Shown piece by piece: positions 8,872-17,514 of a stretch of DNA of 42,840 nt (its first letter is position 1; each line of letters opens with the position of its first letter). The notes under the pieces were generated by a model. The model saw only the letters and a list, made by a program, of their open reading frames with translations, was not told the origin of the DNA and did not search any database. The stretch spans positions 1 to 42,840 of the forward strand of contig JAEEXH010000017.1 in NCBI GenBank assembly GCA_016291435.1. The letters are read 5' to 3'. Source of the DNA: Oscillospiraceae bacterium (GTDB lineage Bacteria; Bacillota; Clostridia; Oscillospirales; Ruminococcaceae). Both the position numbers and the translations under genes were made by a program.

Positions 8872-10290
8872 ATGTTTGACGGAATCATAAAACTGCTGAA
8901 TCAGATCGACGATGTGATGTACTACCCGGTACTCATCATCATCCTTGCCGCTGCGGGGCTCTATTTTTCCTTCCGCACACGCTTTGTGCAGCTGCGGCTG
9001 CTGCGGGAATCCTGCCGCCTGATCATGGAGAAGCCGGCGGACGGGCAGAAGGTCTCCTCGTTTCAGGCTCTGATTGTCTCCACCGCATCGCGTGTCGGAA
9101 CCGGCAATATCGTCGGTGTCTCCACTGCGATCTGTCTCGGAGGACCGGGCGCCTGCTTTTGGATGTGGCTCATGTGCATCATCGGCGCATCGTCCGCCTT
9201 CATGGAGAGCACCCTCGCGCAGATCTACAAGAAAAAGGACAAAAACGGCGGCTGCTTCGGCGGTCCTGCCTATTACATCGAGCAGGCACTCGGCAAGCCG
9301 TTCATCGCGGCGGTCTTCTGCGTCTTTCTGATCGCGACCTACGCCTTCGGCTTCAACCTGCTCTGCTCCTATAATTTACAGTCCTCCTTTGCGGTATACA
9401 GCTTCTATGACCAGAAGACAACGCCGCTCATTGTCGGCCTCATTCTCGCGGTGCTGGTCGGCTTCTGCCTGATGGGCGGCGGCAAGCGCATCATCGGCAT
9501 CACGGAAAAGGTTGTCCCGTTCATGGGGATCGCCTATGTGCTGATCTCGCTGATTGTCATTGCCTGCAACCTCGGCAATATCCCGCAGATGTTCGGACAG
9601 ATTATCGCGGATGCGTTTGATTTCCGTGCGATCTTCGGCGGACTCGCGGGCAGCTGCATGGTGCTCGGCATCAAGCGCGGCCTGTATTCCAATGAAGCGG
9701 GCGTGGGCTCCGCGCCGAACGCTTCCGCCTCCGCAGATGTGACGCATCCTGTCAAGCAGGGGCTCGTGCAGACGGTCTCCGTCTACATCGACACGATCCT
9801 GCTCTGCACCGCTACGGCTTTCATGTGTCTCTGCTCCGGCACGCCGAACACCGAAGAGGTCGCCGGCGCAATGTATGTGCAGAACGCAATCTCCACGGTT
9901 TTCGGCAGCGCCGGTCCCGTGTTCATCACCGCAGCAATGGTGCTCTTTGCCTTCACCACGCTGCTCGGTAACCTTTACTATGTTGACAACGCGCTCATTT
10001 ATCTGAACAAAAAGCGGCAGCCCTCCAAGCGCTTCATGACCGGCTTTTATATCGTCTGCGTGCTCATTATTTTTGCAGGTGCGATGATGGAAATGGATGT
10101 TGCCTGGACGCTTGCAGACCTGACGATGGGCGGCATGACGCTGATCAACATTCCCTGCTGCCTGCTGCTCTCTGGGCAGGTGATCCGTGCGCTGAAGGAT
10201 TACGAAGCGCAGAAAAAAGCGGGGAAGGATCCTGAATTCCGCGCAGAGCACATCGGGCTCGATGCGGAGAAGCTCTCCTTCTGGAAATGA
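8872..10290 (+). CDS. Amino-acid:cation symporter, AGCS (alanine/glycine) family
   Basis: 472 residues, a polytopic membrane carrier. ATG 8872 is chosen over upstream 8833 because 8833 falls inside the -10 box and GGAGGT lies 5 nt before 8872. AGCS signatures are seen: RVGTGNIVGVSTAI after the first membrane segments, GPGACFWMWLM, GGPAYYIEQALG, and KRGLYSNEAGVGSAPNASA in the middle. About ten hydrophobic segments follow the family pattern. AGCS proteins bring alanine or glycine in with sodium or protons. The position behind the lysine genes does not prove a lysine substrate. It has its own promoter and a strong terminator. Confidence 0.9.
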   Translation: MFDGIIKLLNQIDDVMYYPVLIIILAAAGLYFSFRTRFVQLRLLRESCRLIMEKPADGQKVSSFQALIVSTASRVGTGNIVGVSTAICLGGPGACFWMWLMCIIGASSAFMESTLAQIYKKKDKNGGCFGGPAYYIEQALGKPFIAAVFCVFLIATYAFGFNLLCSYNLQSSFAVYSFYDQKTTPLIVGLILAVLVGFCLMGGGKRIIGITEKVVPFMGIAYVLISLIVIACNLGNIPQMFGQIIADAFDFRAIFGGLAGSCMVLGIKRGLYSNEAGVGSAPNASASADVTHPVKQGLVQTVSVYIDTILLCTATAFMCLCSGTPNTEEVAGAMYVQNAISTVFGSAGPVFITAAMVLFAFTTLLGNLYYVDNALIYLNKKRQPSKRFMTGFYIVCVLIIFAGAMMEMDVAWTLADLTMGGMTLINIPCCLLLSGQVIRALKDYEAQKKAGKDPEFRAEHIGLDAEKLSFWK

Positions 10291-10295
10291 AAAAC

Positions 10296-10325
10296 AGGCT
10301 GTGCAGCCCTCTGACTGCGCAGCCT
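10296..10325 (+). terminator. Hairpin after the AGCS gene
   Basis: AGGCTGTGCA pairs with TGCGCAGCCT (10 bp, one wobble), starting 5 bp after the stop; only TT follows. A closely similar hairpin core ends the gene at 14609. Confidence 0.6.
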
Positions 10326-10341
10326 TTCCGATCTGACAAAA

Positions 10342-10386
10342 AACGTCTGCGGCACCCGAAGGGGAAGGATGCCGCAGGCGTTTTAC
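10342..10386. terminator. Bidirectional terminator between convergent genes
   Basis: AACG(T)CTGCGGCA pairs with TGCCGCAG(G)CGTT (12 bp with one mismatch). A T-run follows on both strands: TTTTACTTTTT on plus, TTTTTT on minus. It serves the symporter on plus and the GH30/GH43 gene on minus. Confidence 0.85.
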
Positions 10387-10395
10387 TTTTTGCAA

Positions 10396-13300
10396 TCAGC
10401 TGAGAGACCAGCTGTCCATGGAGATATTGCTGTTGAAAACGAAGTAGAGATCATTGTTGCCGCTGAGACCCTTGACCGGGGCGGTGATCTCCTGCACAGA
10501 GCCGCCGGACGGGATCTCGATGTAGGCGACCGGCGTGCCGGAAGCGCTGCCGGTGCAGACCTTGATGATGCCGCCGCTCTGTGCGGAAGCCTTGACGGTG
10601 ATCGCGGACGCATCCTTGCAGGCGACGCCGGAGACGCGGAACCAGTCGCCTTTGTTCGCAGAGACGGTCGAATTGCCGCTGCCTGCGATCTCAATGCCGC
10701 CCTGATGCGAGAAGGTCGCTGCACGGACGCCCGTGAAGGGATCGAGCGATTTGATCTGGTCGAGACCGGTCTTCGTGCCCTTGACCGCCTGGATCGAGCC
10801 GTCGGAACTCATCGTGATCTTGTCAATATGGGTGCTCCGGTAGCCCATACCGTTCAGACCCATCTGATCCTGGAGATACTGTGCGTGGTAGAAAAGATAC
10901 CACTGATCCTTGAACTGCATGATCGTGTGGTGGTTGTTGCCGACTGTGCCGAAGAAGCTGCCGATGTTCTTGAACACCTCACCCTTATAGGTGAACGGTC
11001 CGAGCGGGCTGTCGCTGACCATGTAGTCGATCGCGGCAGTGGAAAGCCCGTAGGAGTTGCCGCTTGTGTTCCAGTTGGTGCAATAGCTGTAATAATACTT
11101 GCCGTTGAACTTGTGGATGCCGCTGTCCTCGAACATATACGGAGCGTCGATGACCTGCGGGGTGCCGACGATCGAGCACATGTCATCGCTGAGCTGCACG
11201 CAGCGTGCAGACTTCGGATGATCCGAAGGGAGATTATCGGTGCCGCCGCCGAAATAGAGATAGCCCTTGCCGTCGTCATCGACGAGCACTGCCGGGTCAA
11301 AGACCCACGGGACATCCGTGACGCCGTTGGTCTTGCGGTCGATCATGGCGCGGCCGTTCGGATCGGACCACGGACCGGTCGGGCTGTCAGAGGTCAGCAC
11401 GCCGATGCCGTTTGCGTTGTTTGCAAAGTAAAGGAAGAACTTTTCCTTGCCGTTGATCGTCTTGTGTGCTGCGGTCGGTGCCCAGGAGTTGCCTGCCCAT
11501 TTTGCGATGCCGTTCTGTCCCGCGGCATTGATCAGACCGTGATCGGTCCAGTTGACCATGTCATCCGAGGAGATGCAGCGCAGGCAGTTGATCGTGCTGT
11601 ATGTTTCCTTTGTGACCTGCCCGTTCTCATAGAGCAGGTGGTCATCGGTCATGTAGATATAGACTCTGCCGTTATACTCCATCACGCCGGGGTCTGCGCC
11701 GAAATACTGCGTGATCAGCGGATTGTGCTCGTTGCTGCCCTTATAGGAGTTCGCGAGGCTGACGCTGCCGAATTTCTGCTCCATCTGGGAGAAATCGACC
11801 TCGGGAACAGCCTTTTCCGCAACCGGAAATTCCTCGATGTTTCTGATGAGGAAGTCAAAGATGTACTTGACGTCATCCGCATCGACAACGCCGCTCTGAT
11901 CGACATCTGCTGCGCGTGCAGAGAGACCCGAAGGGAAGGTCTTGCCGCAGTAGCGCTTTGCATAGGTCAGGTCGGCTGCGTTGATTCTTCCGTCGCAGTT
12001 GATGTCGCCGAGGAGCACCTGGACGGGCTTCGGTCCGTCGATCGCGGTGCCGGCGACTGCGCCGATCGCCTCGTCGATATAGAAATTGCCGGTGCCGCTC
12101 TCTGTCTCCACATAGAGAATCAGATCGGTCGCGCCGCTCGGGATCTTATAGTTCGGATTTGCGAGCTGGACATATTCGCCGTCGGACACGCCGGAAGCGA
12201 TATGGTCATAGTTGACCGTGCCGGAGGAATCGGTGTATTGCAGCGAGAGCATCATATTCTCGCCCGCTGCGCTGCGTGCGACCACGCTGAAGCTGTATTC
12301 CTCGCCCGCCTTGAATGCACGGGCGTTCAGCTCCTTCTGGGTGCCGTTCCATGCCTTTTCTCTGCCGGAGACCTCCAGTGCCTTGCTGCCGGCATAAGCT
12401 GCGCCGCTTGCAGAAGAGACGGCTGCGCTGCCTCTGCCGGTCCAGCTGTCGGTGCCGTCCTCGAAGGTGTCATGGAAGTAGTAGCCGTTTTCATCGGGCT
12501 CGACCGGAGTCGGTGCGCCGGTGCTGATGACGAATGTTGTCACGGAATAAGCCGGGAGCGAAGCGGAGAAGCTGCTGCCGCTGAAGCTCGGTGCAGAGGT
12601 GGAGCGGAAGTTCTCGCTGCTCGTGGTGTGATAGGCCTCCATCTCAGCGATCTGCTCGCCGCTGGAAATCGAGAAGCCCTGCGTCTTCGCGTTCGGGGTC
12701 GGGTTGATCGCGACGACCGTGATCTGGTTGTCGAGCTTATACGCGGAAACCATCGTCTGAAGAGAACCGTAGTTCGAGTTCTTGGTATCCATCGCGACAT
12801 AATTCTTGCCCTCGGGGAACTCTGTCGCCGCAATGCGGACAGCGCCCGGACGGACCCACTTGGAATACTGTGCCATCATGGCACCGCGCTTGGAGACCGA
12901 ACCGTCCTCGTTCATCGGGCCGTACTGTCTGCGGATGTACCACCAGACATAGGCGCTCAGGTTGCTGACGCACATGCCGTTGTGGATATTCTCCGCAACG
13001 GCGAGCGCCTCGGGGAAGCGGTCAGAGGAATTGGCGTCGGAGTTCGGGACATAGACCTCTGTCATCCAGAGCTCCTTGCCGCAGTTTTCGAGATCGGGAT
13101 AATCCATCCAGTCTCTTGTCGTGCCGTAGTAATGTGTGCCGAAGACATCGCAGTTTGCCATTGCCTTCGAGTTTGCCATGATCTTCTTGTAGAAGCGCTT
13201 GCCGCCGTCGCCGCCGCTGATCCAGGAGGCACCGTCCGGCGAGAACTGGAACGATTCCGGCGACATCAGTCTGGTGCTGGTGATCTGATCGCCGTAGTTT

Positions 13301-13872
13301 GCGATGAACGCCGTGGTCTCATCGGTTGTCCAGTGTGTCCAGTCGTGGGCGTAGTCCGGCTCATTCTGCACAGAGATCGAGTAGAGGTTGACGCCGTTCT
13401 GCTTCATGTAATTGCCGAAGTCGTTGAGGTGCTGTGCGTAGGCGCCGTAATTTTTGGACGGCAGATGCAGCTTGCCGCCTGAACCGCCGCTTTCCGCGAG
13501 ACTGGAGGGCGGCTCCCACGGCGACGCAAAGACCGTGACATCATGCTGGAACGCATACTGTGCGGTCGGGACTGCCTTGCTCCACTGGTTCTTGTCCGGA
13601 TTCACGAACACGCGGAGCATCGTGAAGCCGAGCTGGTTCTGACCGTTGCCGAAGGCGGTCTCACGCTGCGAGGAGGTGAGGTCGCCCGCCCACTCGGGAT
13701 GGTTGATGCCGCCGAAGCCGCGGACTGTCTGGTAGGTCTTGCTTGTGTCGATGACACAGTCTGCTGCCTGCACGCTGACCGCGGCGGGGAACGCCGTGAC
13801 CGTGGCTGACAGCAGGGCGGCTGCGCTGACCAGGAACGCAGCTGCGCGTTTGATTCTGTTTTTTTGATTCAT
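10396..13872 (-). CDS. Secreted dockerin xylan-degrading enzyme: GH30-CBM22-dockerin-GH43-CBM6
   Basis: 1158 residues. A signal peptide of about 36 residues (VQA|ADC) is followed by GH30 (about 40-450), resembling subfamily 8 glucuronoxylanases, with acid/base Glu171 in SVQNEPD and nucleophile Glu272 in MTEVYV. A CBM22-like xylan-binding domain lies at 465-605. A type I dockerin at 621-683 has two Ca-binding repeats (GDINCDGRINAADL and ADVDQSGVVDADDV). GH43 lies at about 715-1030 with Asp727, Asp859 and Glu915 in the three catalytic positions, and a CBM6-like domain follows at about 1045-1158. It probably cuts glucuronoxylan backbone and removes arabinose side groups while docked in a cellulosome. 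AGGGGG lies 8 nt before the ATG. Family-level calls are firm; subfamily and exact specificity are inference. Confidence 0.93.
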   Translation of the reverse strand: MNQKNRIKRAAAFLVSAAALLSATVTAFPAAVSVQAADCVIDTSKTYQTVRGFGGINHPEWAGDLTSSQRETAFGNGQNQLGFTMLRVFVNPDKNQWSKAVPTAQYAFQHDVTVFASPWEPPSSLAESGGSGGKLHLPSKNYGAYAQHLNDFGNYMKQNGVNLYSISVQNEPDYAHDWTHWTTDETTAFIANYGDQITSTRLMSPESFQFSPDGASWISGGDGGKRFYKKIMANSKAMANCDVFGTHYYGTTRDWMDYPDLENCGKELWMTEVYVPNSDANSSDRFPEALAVAENIHNGMCVSNLSAYVWWYIRRQYGPMNEDGSVSKRGAMMAQYSKWVRPGAVRIAATEFPEGKNYVAMDTKNSNYGSLQTMVSAYKLDNQITVVAINPTPNAKTQGFSISSGEQIAEMEAYHTTSSENFRSTSAPSFSGSSFSASLPAYSVTTFVISTGAPTPVEPDENGYYFHDTFEDGTDSWTGRGSAAVSSASGAAYAGSKALEVSGREKAWNGTQKELNARAFKAGEEYSFSVVARSAAGENMMLSLQYTDSSGTVNYDHIASGVSDGEYVQLANPNYKIPSGATDLILYVETESGTGNFYIDEAIGAVAGTAIDGPKPVQVLLGDINCDGRINAADLTYAKRYCGKTFPSGLSARAADVDQSGVVDADDVKYIFDFLIRNIEEFPVAEKAVPEVDFSQMEQKFGSVSLANSYKGSNEHNPLITQYFGADPGVMEYNGRVYIYMTDDHLLYENGQVTKETYSTINCLRCISSDDMVNWTDHGLINAAGQNGIAKWAGNSWAPTAAHKTINGKEKFFLYFANNANGIGVLTSDSPTGPWSDPNGRAMIDRKTNGVTDVPWVFDPAVLVDDDGKGYLYFGGGTDNLPSDHPKSARCVQLSDDMCSIVGTPQVIDAPYMFEDSGIHKFNGKYYYSYCTNWNTSGNSYGLSTAAIDYMVSDSPLGPFTYKGEVFKNIGSFFGTVGNNHHTIMQFKDQWYLFYHAQYLQDQMGLNGMGYRSTHIDKITMSSDGSIQAVKGTKTGLDQIKSLDPFTGVRAATFSHQGGIEIAGSGNSTVSANKGDWFRVSGVACKDASAITVKASAQSGGIIKVCTGSASGTPVAYIEIPSGGSVQEITAPVKGLSGNNDLYFVFNSNISMDSWSLS

Positions 13873-13919
13873 TGATTTACCCCCTAAAAAGTAAGCTGTG
13901 GCTCTTTTCAGCCATTTTT

Positions 13920-13948
13920 ATTGTAGCATACATTTTTTCCTGTGTCAC
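13920..13948 (-). promoter_or_regulatory. Promoter of the GH30/GH43 gene
   Basis: On minus: GTGACA (13948-13943), 17-bp spacer, TACAAT (13925-13920). The leader of about 45 nt can form a small 5-bp TGGCT/AGCCA hairpin upstream of the ribosome-binding site. Confidence 0.75.
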
Positions 13949-14005
13949 TATACAAAATTCATCTATCATGGAAAAAATGAATATTTTGTGAACAAACCGC
14001 CCCGA

Positions 14006-14034
14006 TTGACTTTTCCGGAGAAGTATAGTATAAT
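14006..14034 (+). promoter_or_regulatory. Promoter of the 14064 gene
   Basis: TTGACT at 14006-14011, 17-bp spacer, TATAAT at 14029-14034, divergent from the GH30/GH43 promoter. Confidence 0.85.
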
Positions 14035-14063
14035 CAGAAGCATGAAAGGAGCGTGAGCTGCTT

Positions 14064-14609
14064 ATGAAACTGCGGCGCGTATCGGAATATGTGCTTTTCT
14101 TCTGGATCTATGCCGTGATCGGCTGGATCTACGAGGTCGTTCTGGAGACCTTTATCTACCGCTGGGGATTCAGCAACCGCGGCGTGCTGTTCGGGCCGTG
14201 GCTGCCGGTATACGGCTTCGGCGCGACGGTATTCCTGCTGCTGTGGTACCGCCTGATCAAGGGCAGGCCGCTGAAGCGGAAGCTGCTCCTGCTCCCCGTG
14301 ATCTTCCTGCTCACGATGGCAACGGCAACGCTGATCGAGCTGATTACCAGCTATCTCTGTGAGTGGATCATCGGGTCATGGCCCTGGCAGACCTATGCAG
14401 ACTATGCGATCAACTTCCAGGCGCGCATCGCGCTGAGCCCGAGCATCCGCTTCGGCATCGGCGGCGTCGTGTTCCTGTATTTGATCCAGCCGCTGCTCGA
14501 TAAGCTGGCAGAGAAGCTCAGGGATAAAACCGTGATCGTGACCGCAATCGTAATCGTCACGGTGCTCGCGGCGGATCTTGTGTATACAGTCTTTTTCCGG
14601 AACAAATAA
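14064..14609 (+). CDS. Putative ABC-transporter type IV (CmpB-like) membrane protein
   Basis: 181 residues with about five hydrophobic segments (roughly 10-28, 45-64, 73-95, 128-145, 156-176). Family-typical segments are FFWIYAVIGWIYEV at the N-terminus, RGVLFGPWLPVYGFG after the first helix, ELITSYLCEWIIGSWPWQ in the middle, and INFQARIALSPSIRFG before the fourth helix. These match the uncharacterised PF06541 group. No ATPase or binding protein lies beside it, so a transport role is not supported here. AAAGGAG lies 12 nt before the ATG, a rather long spacing. It is monocistronic, with its own promoter and terminator. Confidence 0.8.
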   Translation: MKLRRVSEYVLFFWIYAVIGWIYEVVLETFIYRWGFSNRGVLFGPWLPVYGFGATVFLLLWYRLIKGRPLKRKLLLLPVIFLLTMATATLIELITSYLCEWIIGSWPWQTYADYAINFQARIALSPSIRFGIGGVVFLYLIQPLLDKLAEKLRDKTVIVTAIVIVTVLAADLVYTVFFRNK

Positions 14610-14649
14610 AAAACAGGCTGCACGGTCGGAAGCTGTGCAGCCTGTTTCA
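14609..14649. terminator. Bidirectional terminator after 14609
   Basis: AAACAGGCTGCAC pairs with GTGCAGCCTGTTT around an 11-nt loop, with A-run before and T-run after. The core repeats the hairpin at 10296. Confidence 0.85.
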
Positions 14650-14736
14650 GTCAGTCGCTAAAGTCCGGAGCTCCGTAGGTCAGGGGATTCCGTCCGCTGC
14701 GGCGGGCGGCGGAGACGCATCCGGTCATATCCGTTC

Positions 14737-14973
14737 TCAGTTCCACACATAGCTGCATGCAGCAGCCTGATCTGCGGTCTCCTTCGGCGAGACCGAGAAG
14801 TCCCTGGAGACCTCCTCTGCCGCAGCGCCGACCTCGTCGAAGAAAGCGACCACATCATTGAAGGAAGGAACCGTCACCTCAAACGTGTGGGGCGTGTCGG
14901 GCTCGATGAAGACCAGCTTGAAGCCGCCGAGCGCCAGAAGAACAACCAGTGCCGTAATAATGATCTTTTTCAT
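14737..14973 (-). CDS. Small secreted or membrane-anchored hypothetical protein
   Basis: 78 residues: MKK, then a hydrophobic stretch (about 4-19), then a short acidic domain containing SFNDVVAFFDEVGAAAEEV, ending in CSYVWN. No family recognised. GGGAGGT lies 6 nt before ATG 14973, and an extended -10 promoter lies about 50 nt upstream. The N-terminus looks like a signal anchor without a lipobox. It is convergent with the CmpB-like gene; the 87 bp between its stop and that gene's terminator hold nothing I recognise. Confidence 0.75.
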   Translation of the reverse strand: MKKIIITALVVLLALGGFKLVFIEPDTPHTFEVTVPSFNDVVAFFDEVGAAAEEVSRDFSVSPKETADQAAACSYVWN

Positions 14974-15023
14974 AACCTTACCTCCCGTTTCGTCAGAGCG
15001 TGTTTCTCTTGGCCTGTGTGTGT

Positions 15024-15032
15024 ATTATACCA
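15024..15032 (-). promoter_or_regulatory. Extended -10 promoter of the 14737 gene
   Basis: On minus: TG-G-TATAAT. No good -35 box lies 17 bp upstream, fitting an extended -10 type. Confidence 0.6.
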
Positions 15033-15096
15033 CAGCGCCGGGCAGCCCGATCCGGGGGGGATGAAAAAAGAGCACGCCGGATTGCCGCCGGATTTG

Positions 15097-15125
15097 TTGA
15101 CAATTCTGCCGAATCGTGCTATACT
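15097..15125 (+). promoter_or_regulatory. Promoter of the LacI/AraC-type regulator
   Basis: TTGACA at 15097-15102, 17-bp spacer, TATACT at 15120-15125, about 25 nt before the ribosome-binding site. Confidence 0.85.
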
Positions 15126-15156
15126 GAAAAGAGTATCACGGAAAGGAGGATTCCGC

Positions 15157-17382
15157 ATGCAGAAACGGCTCGGCGTCATTATGCCGTCGCTTGAGGATCC
15201 GCTGGATTATGAGCTGCTGCACGGTATATTCGGCGAAGCAAAATCGCACGGATACGATGTGTTCGTCTATACCGGCATCTATAATTCGCACATTGATTTG
15301 CAGCAGGACAGCTACATCCGCGGGCTTGAGAATATCTACAATCTCCCCGGGAAGCAGCGTCTGGACGGAATCCTCTTTGCCGCGGATTTCTTCCACAATC
15401 ATCCCGTGCGCGATGCGATCGCCGGTCATCTCATGCAGACGGATATCCCCTGCCTTGTGCTGGGCGAGGATCTGCTCCCCTTTGAGAGCATCCAGCCCCG
15501 CCAGCAGGAAAGCATGTACCGCATCACGAAGCATATGATCGAGGCGCACGGCTGCAAAACGATTTACTGTATCTCCGGCTTTGAGGACAATCAGGCATCC
15601 GAGGAGCGGATCGCGGGCTTCCGTCAGGCAATGCTCGAGGCCGGGCTCTCTGCGGACGCATCCAGTATCTTCTACGGCGGATTCTGGCGGGAGATTCCCG
15701 CGGAAATCGGCAGGCAGATCGCCGGCGGCAGCATTCCGAAGCCCGATGCCGTGGTCTGTGCCAGCGATGTGATGGCGGCGGCGCTCTGCGAATCTCTCAT
15801 ACAGAACGGCATCTCTGTTCCCGATGAAATCCGGATCACGGGCTATGACGGGAGCTGGGACGCATGGCTCTCTGTGCCCCGCATCACAACCGTCGAGAGG
15901 CGCGACCGGCAGTACGGCGCCGATGCCGTGCGGATGCTGCATGAGATGATCACCGGCGAGCCGTGCGGTGTCTCTGCGCTCCGGCAGACAATCCGCTACG
16001 GGGAAAGCTGCGGCTGCGACCCCGCGAGAATGCCGCAGAATCCGCACGCCGCGATCGAAGCCTATTTCCGCGCAAGAGTGCGCAATCAGATGCAGAAGCG
16101 TACATTTCTTGCCTCCGACCTCTTTGCGCAGACGGGCGGTGCCGCCGAGCTGAACGACTGGATCGCAAAGATCGACAGCGTCGGGCATGTGCTGCAAAAC
16201 TGGATCTGGCTGGATGTCTGTCTCTGCGAGGACTGGTGCATCAGCTTTACGCATCCCGAGCAATACCGGCAGCAGGGCTTCTCCGACCGCATGCTGCTCG
16301 CGCTCTCAAAGCGGCGCGGGAAAAATGCACCCGATCAGTATCTATTTGATACAGGAGAGATCCTGCCCGCGCTCAGCGAGCCGCATGATCCGCTGATCGT
16401 CCTGCTGACCTCGCTGCATGCGCACGGGCAGGCGTTCGGCTATCTCGCGACGGCTTACCGCAGCCCCGAGGAGATCGAGCCCGATGAATACTATACCGGC
16501 TGGTGCGATGCGGCAGCGCACGGTCTCTATCAGCTCCAGCAGGCGCTCTATGCCGACTATCGCCGTGAGCAGATGGCAGTGCTCTCGACGCATGACCCGG
16601 AAACCGGTCTCTATAACCGGCGCGGACTTGCAGAGCATCTGCATCAGATCCTGCAATCTGAAGGCGGTGTCCCGCTGCTGCTGCTGCTGAGCCTGCCGCA
16701 GTCCGCACGCGGCGCCGGAGAGATTGATCCCGCACTGCTCATGGCAAACGCGCTGCGTGACATTCTGCCCGAAAACGGCTTCCTCGCACGCATGCAGCCG
16801 CAGATCTTTGCCGTGACGCTCCCGCTCGGAGCAGGAGAAGATGCGGAGAACCGTGCCGCAGAACTAGTCGCCGAAACAGAGCACAGAATGCAGCACCTGC
16901 TCGGAAATGCGGATGCACAGCTCCCGCCGGTCATCTGTCTCGCACGGCAGCTCCCGGAAAGCTCTCTCTCCGCTGCCGCCGCAGAAATCGAGACATGCGA
17001 GGCCGCCGTCACGGAGCGCGCTGCCGCGGACACGGGCTTTGGCTCGGATTACAGGGTGCTGCTCCAGCGGCTGCGCAGAGAGATCGAAACAAACCCGCAG
17101 CGAGAATGGAGCATCGCGGATATGGCAAGAGAAATCGGCATCAGCCGCAGCCACCTGCAAAGACTCTATAAGCAGTATTTCTCTGTAAGCTGCATGGATG
17201 ACCTCATCTCCTCACGCATCAGCAAGGCGAAAAAGCTGCTGCAATATACCGATCTCCGCATCCAGGAGATCGCCGTGCAGTGCGGCTACCGCAATGAATC
17301 CCATTTCATGCGGCAGTTCAAGGAGCGCTGCGGCATCACGGCACTGCAATACCGCAGAGAATCCGCGCCGCACGCAAAATAA
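15157..17382 (+). CDS. Hybrid regulator: LacI-type sugar sensor, degenerate GGDEF, AraC-type DNA-binding domain
   Basis: 741 residues from ATG 15157, which has AAAGGAGG 7 nt upstream. Residues 5-285 are a periplasmic-binding-protein-like LacI sensor (RLGVIMPSLEDPLDYEL, DAVVCASDVMAAAL, ITGYDG) without its own helix-turn-helix. Residues 300-465 are a linker region I do not recognise. Residues 477-620 look like a GGDEF domain, keeping HDPETGLYNRRGL, but the GGDEF signature site reads ARMQPQIFAV, so it should not make cyclic-di-GMP. Residues 633-737 are an AraC double helix-turn-helix (WSIADMAREIGISRSHLQRLYKQYF; IQEIAVQCGYRNESHFMRQFK). It probably senses a sugar and controls polysaccharide-use genes. 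Targets are unknown; the GH30/GH43 gene and the sortase are nearby candidates. Confidence 0.88.
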   Translation: MQKRLGVIMPSLEDPLDYELLHGIFGEAKSHGYDVFVYTGIYNSHIDLQQDSYIRGLENIYNLPGKQRLDGILFAADFFHNHPVRDAIAGHLMQTDIPCLVLGEDLLPFESIQPRQQESMYRITKHMIEAHGCKTIYCISGFEDNQASEERIAGFRQAMLEAGLSADASSIFYGGFWREIPAEIGRQIAGGSIPKPDAVVCASDVMAAALCESLIQNGISVPDEIRITGYDGSWDAWLSVPRITTVERRDRQYGADAVRMLHEMITGEPCGVSALRQTIRYGESCGCDPARMPQNPHAAIEAYFRARVRNQMQKRTFLASDLFAQTGGAAELNDWIAKIDSVGHVLQNWIWLDVCLCEDWCISFTHPEQYRQQGFSDRMLLALSKRRGKNAPDQYLFDTGEILPALSEPHDPLIVLLTSLHAHGQAFGYLATAYRSPEEIEPDEYYTGWCDAAAHGLYQLQQALYADYRREQMAVLSTHDPETGLYNRRGLAEHLHQILQSEGGVPLLLLLSLPQSARGAGEIDPALLMANALRDILPENGFLARMQPQIFAVTLPLGAGEDAENRAAELVAETEHRMQHLLGNADAQLPPVICLARQLPESSLSAAAAEIETCEAAVTERAAADTGFGSDYRVLLQRLRREIETNPQREWSIADMAREIGISRSHLQRLYKQYFSVSCMDDLISSRISKAKKLLQYTDLRIQEIAVQCGYRNESHFMRQFKERCGITALQYRRESAPHAK

Positions 17383-17447
17383 CGCGCAGGCGCCGGAGCT
17401 TTCCTGCGGATGCAGAAAAGATACAGATTTTATTTTTTCCGTGCCTG

Positions 17448-17476
17448 TTGCGTTTTTCTGCGAAATGTGGTATAAT
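17448..17476 (+). promoter_or_regulatory. Promoter of sortase gene
   Basis: TTGCGT at 17448-17453, 17-bp spacer ending in TGTGG (extended -10), TATAAT at 17471-17476. Confidence 0.8.
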
Positions 17477-17514
17477 GGGTGCAGCACTGAAATCAGGAGG
17501 AGGCAACCTCACAC

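Noticed and set aside
10369-13482. 1037-codon open frame on plus opposite the GH30/GH43 gene
   Set aside because: Shadow of a clearly coding minus gene; starts within the terminator and has no ribosome-binding site.
14887-15156. N-terminal extension of the LacI/AraC regulator
   Set aside because: It would run through the promoter at 15097-15125 and lacks a ribosome-binding site; ATG 15157 has a strong one.
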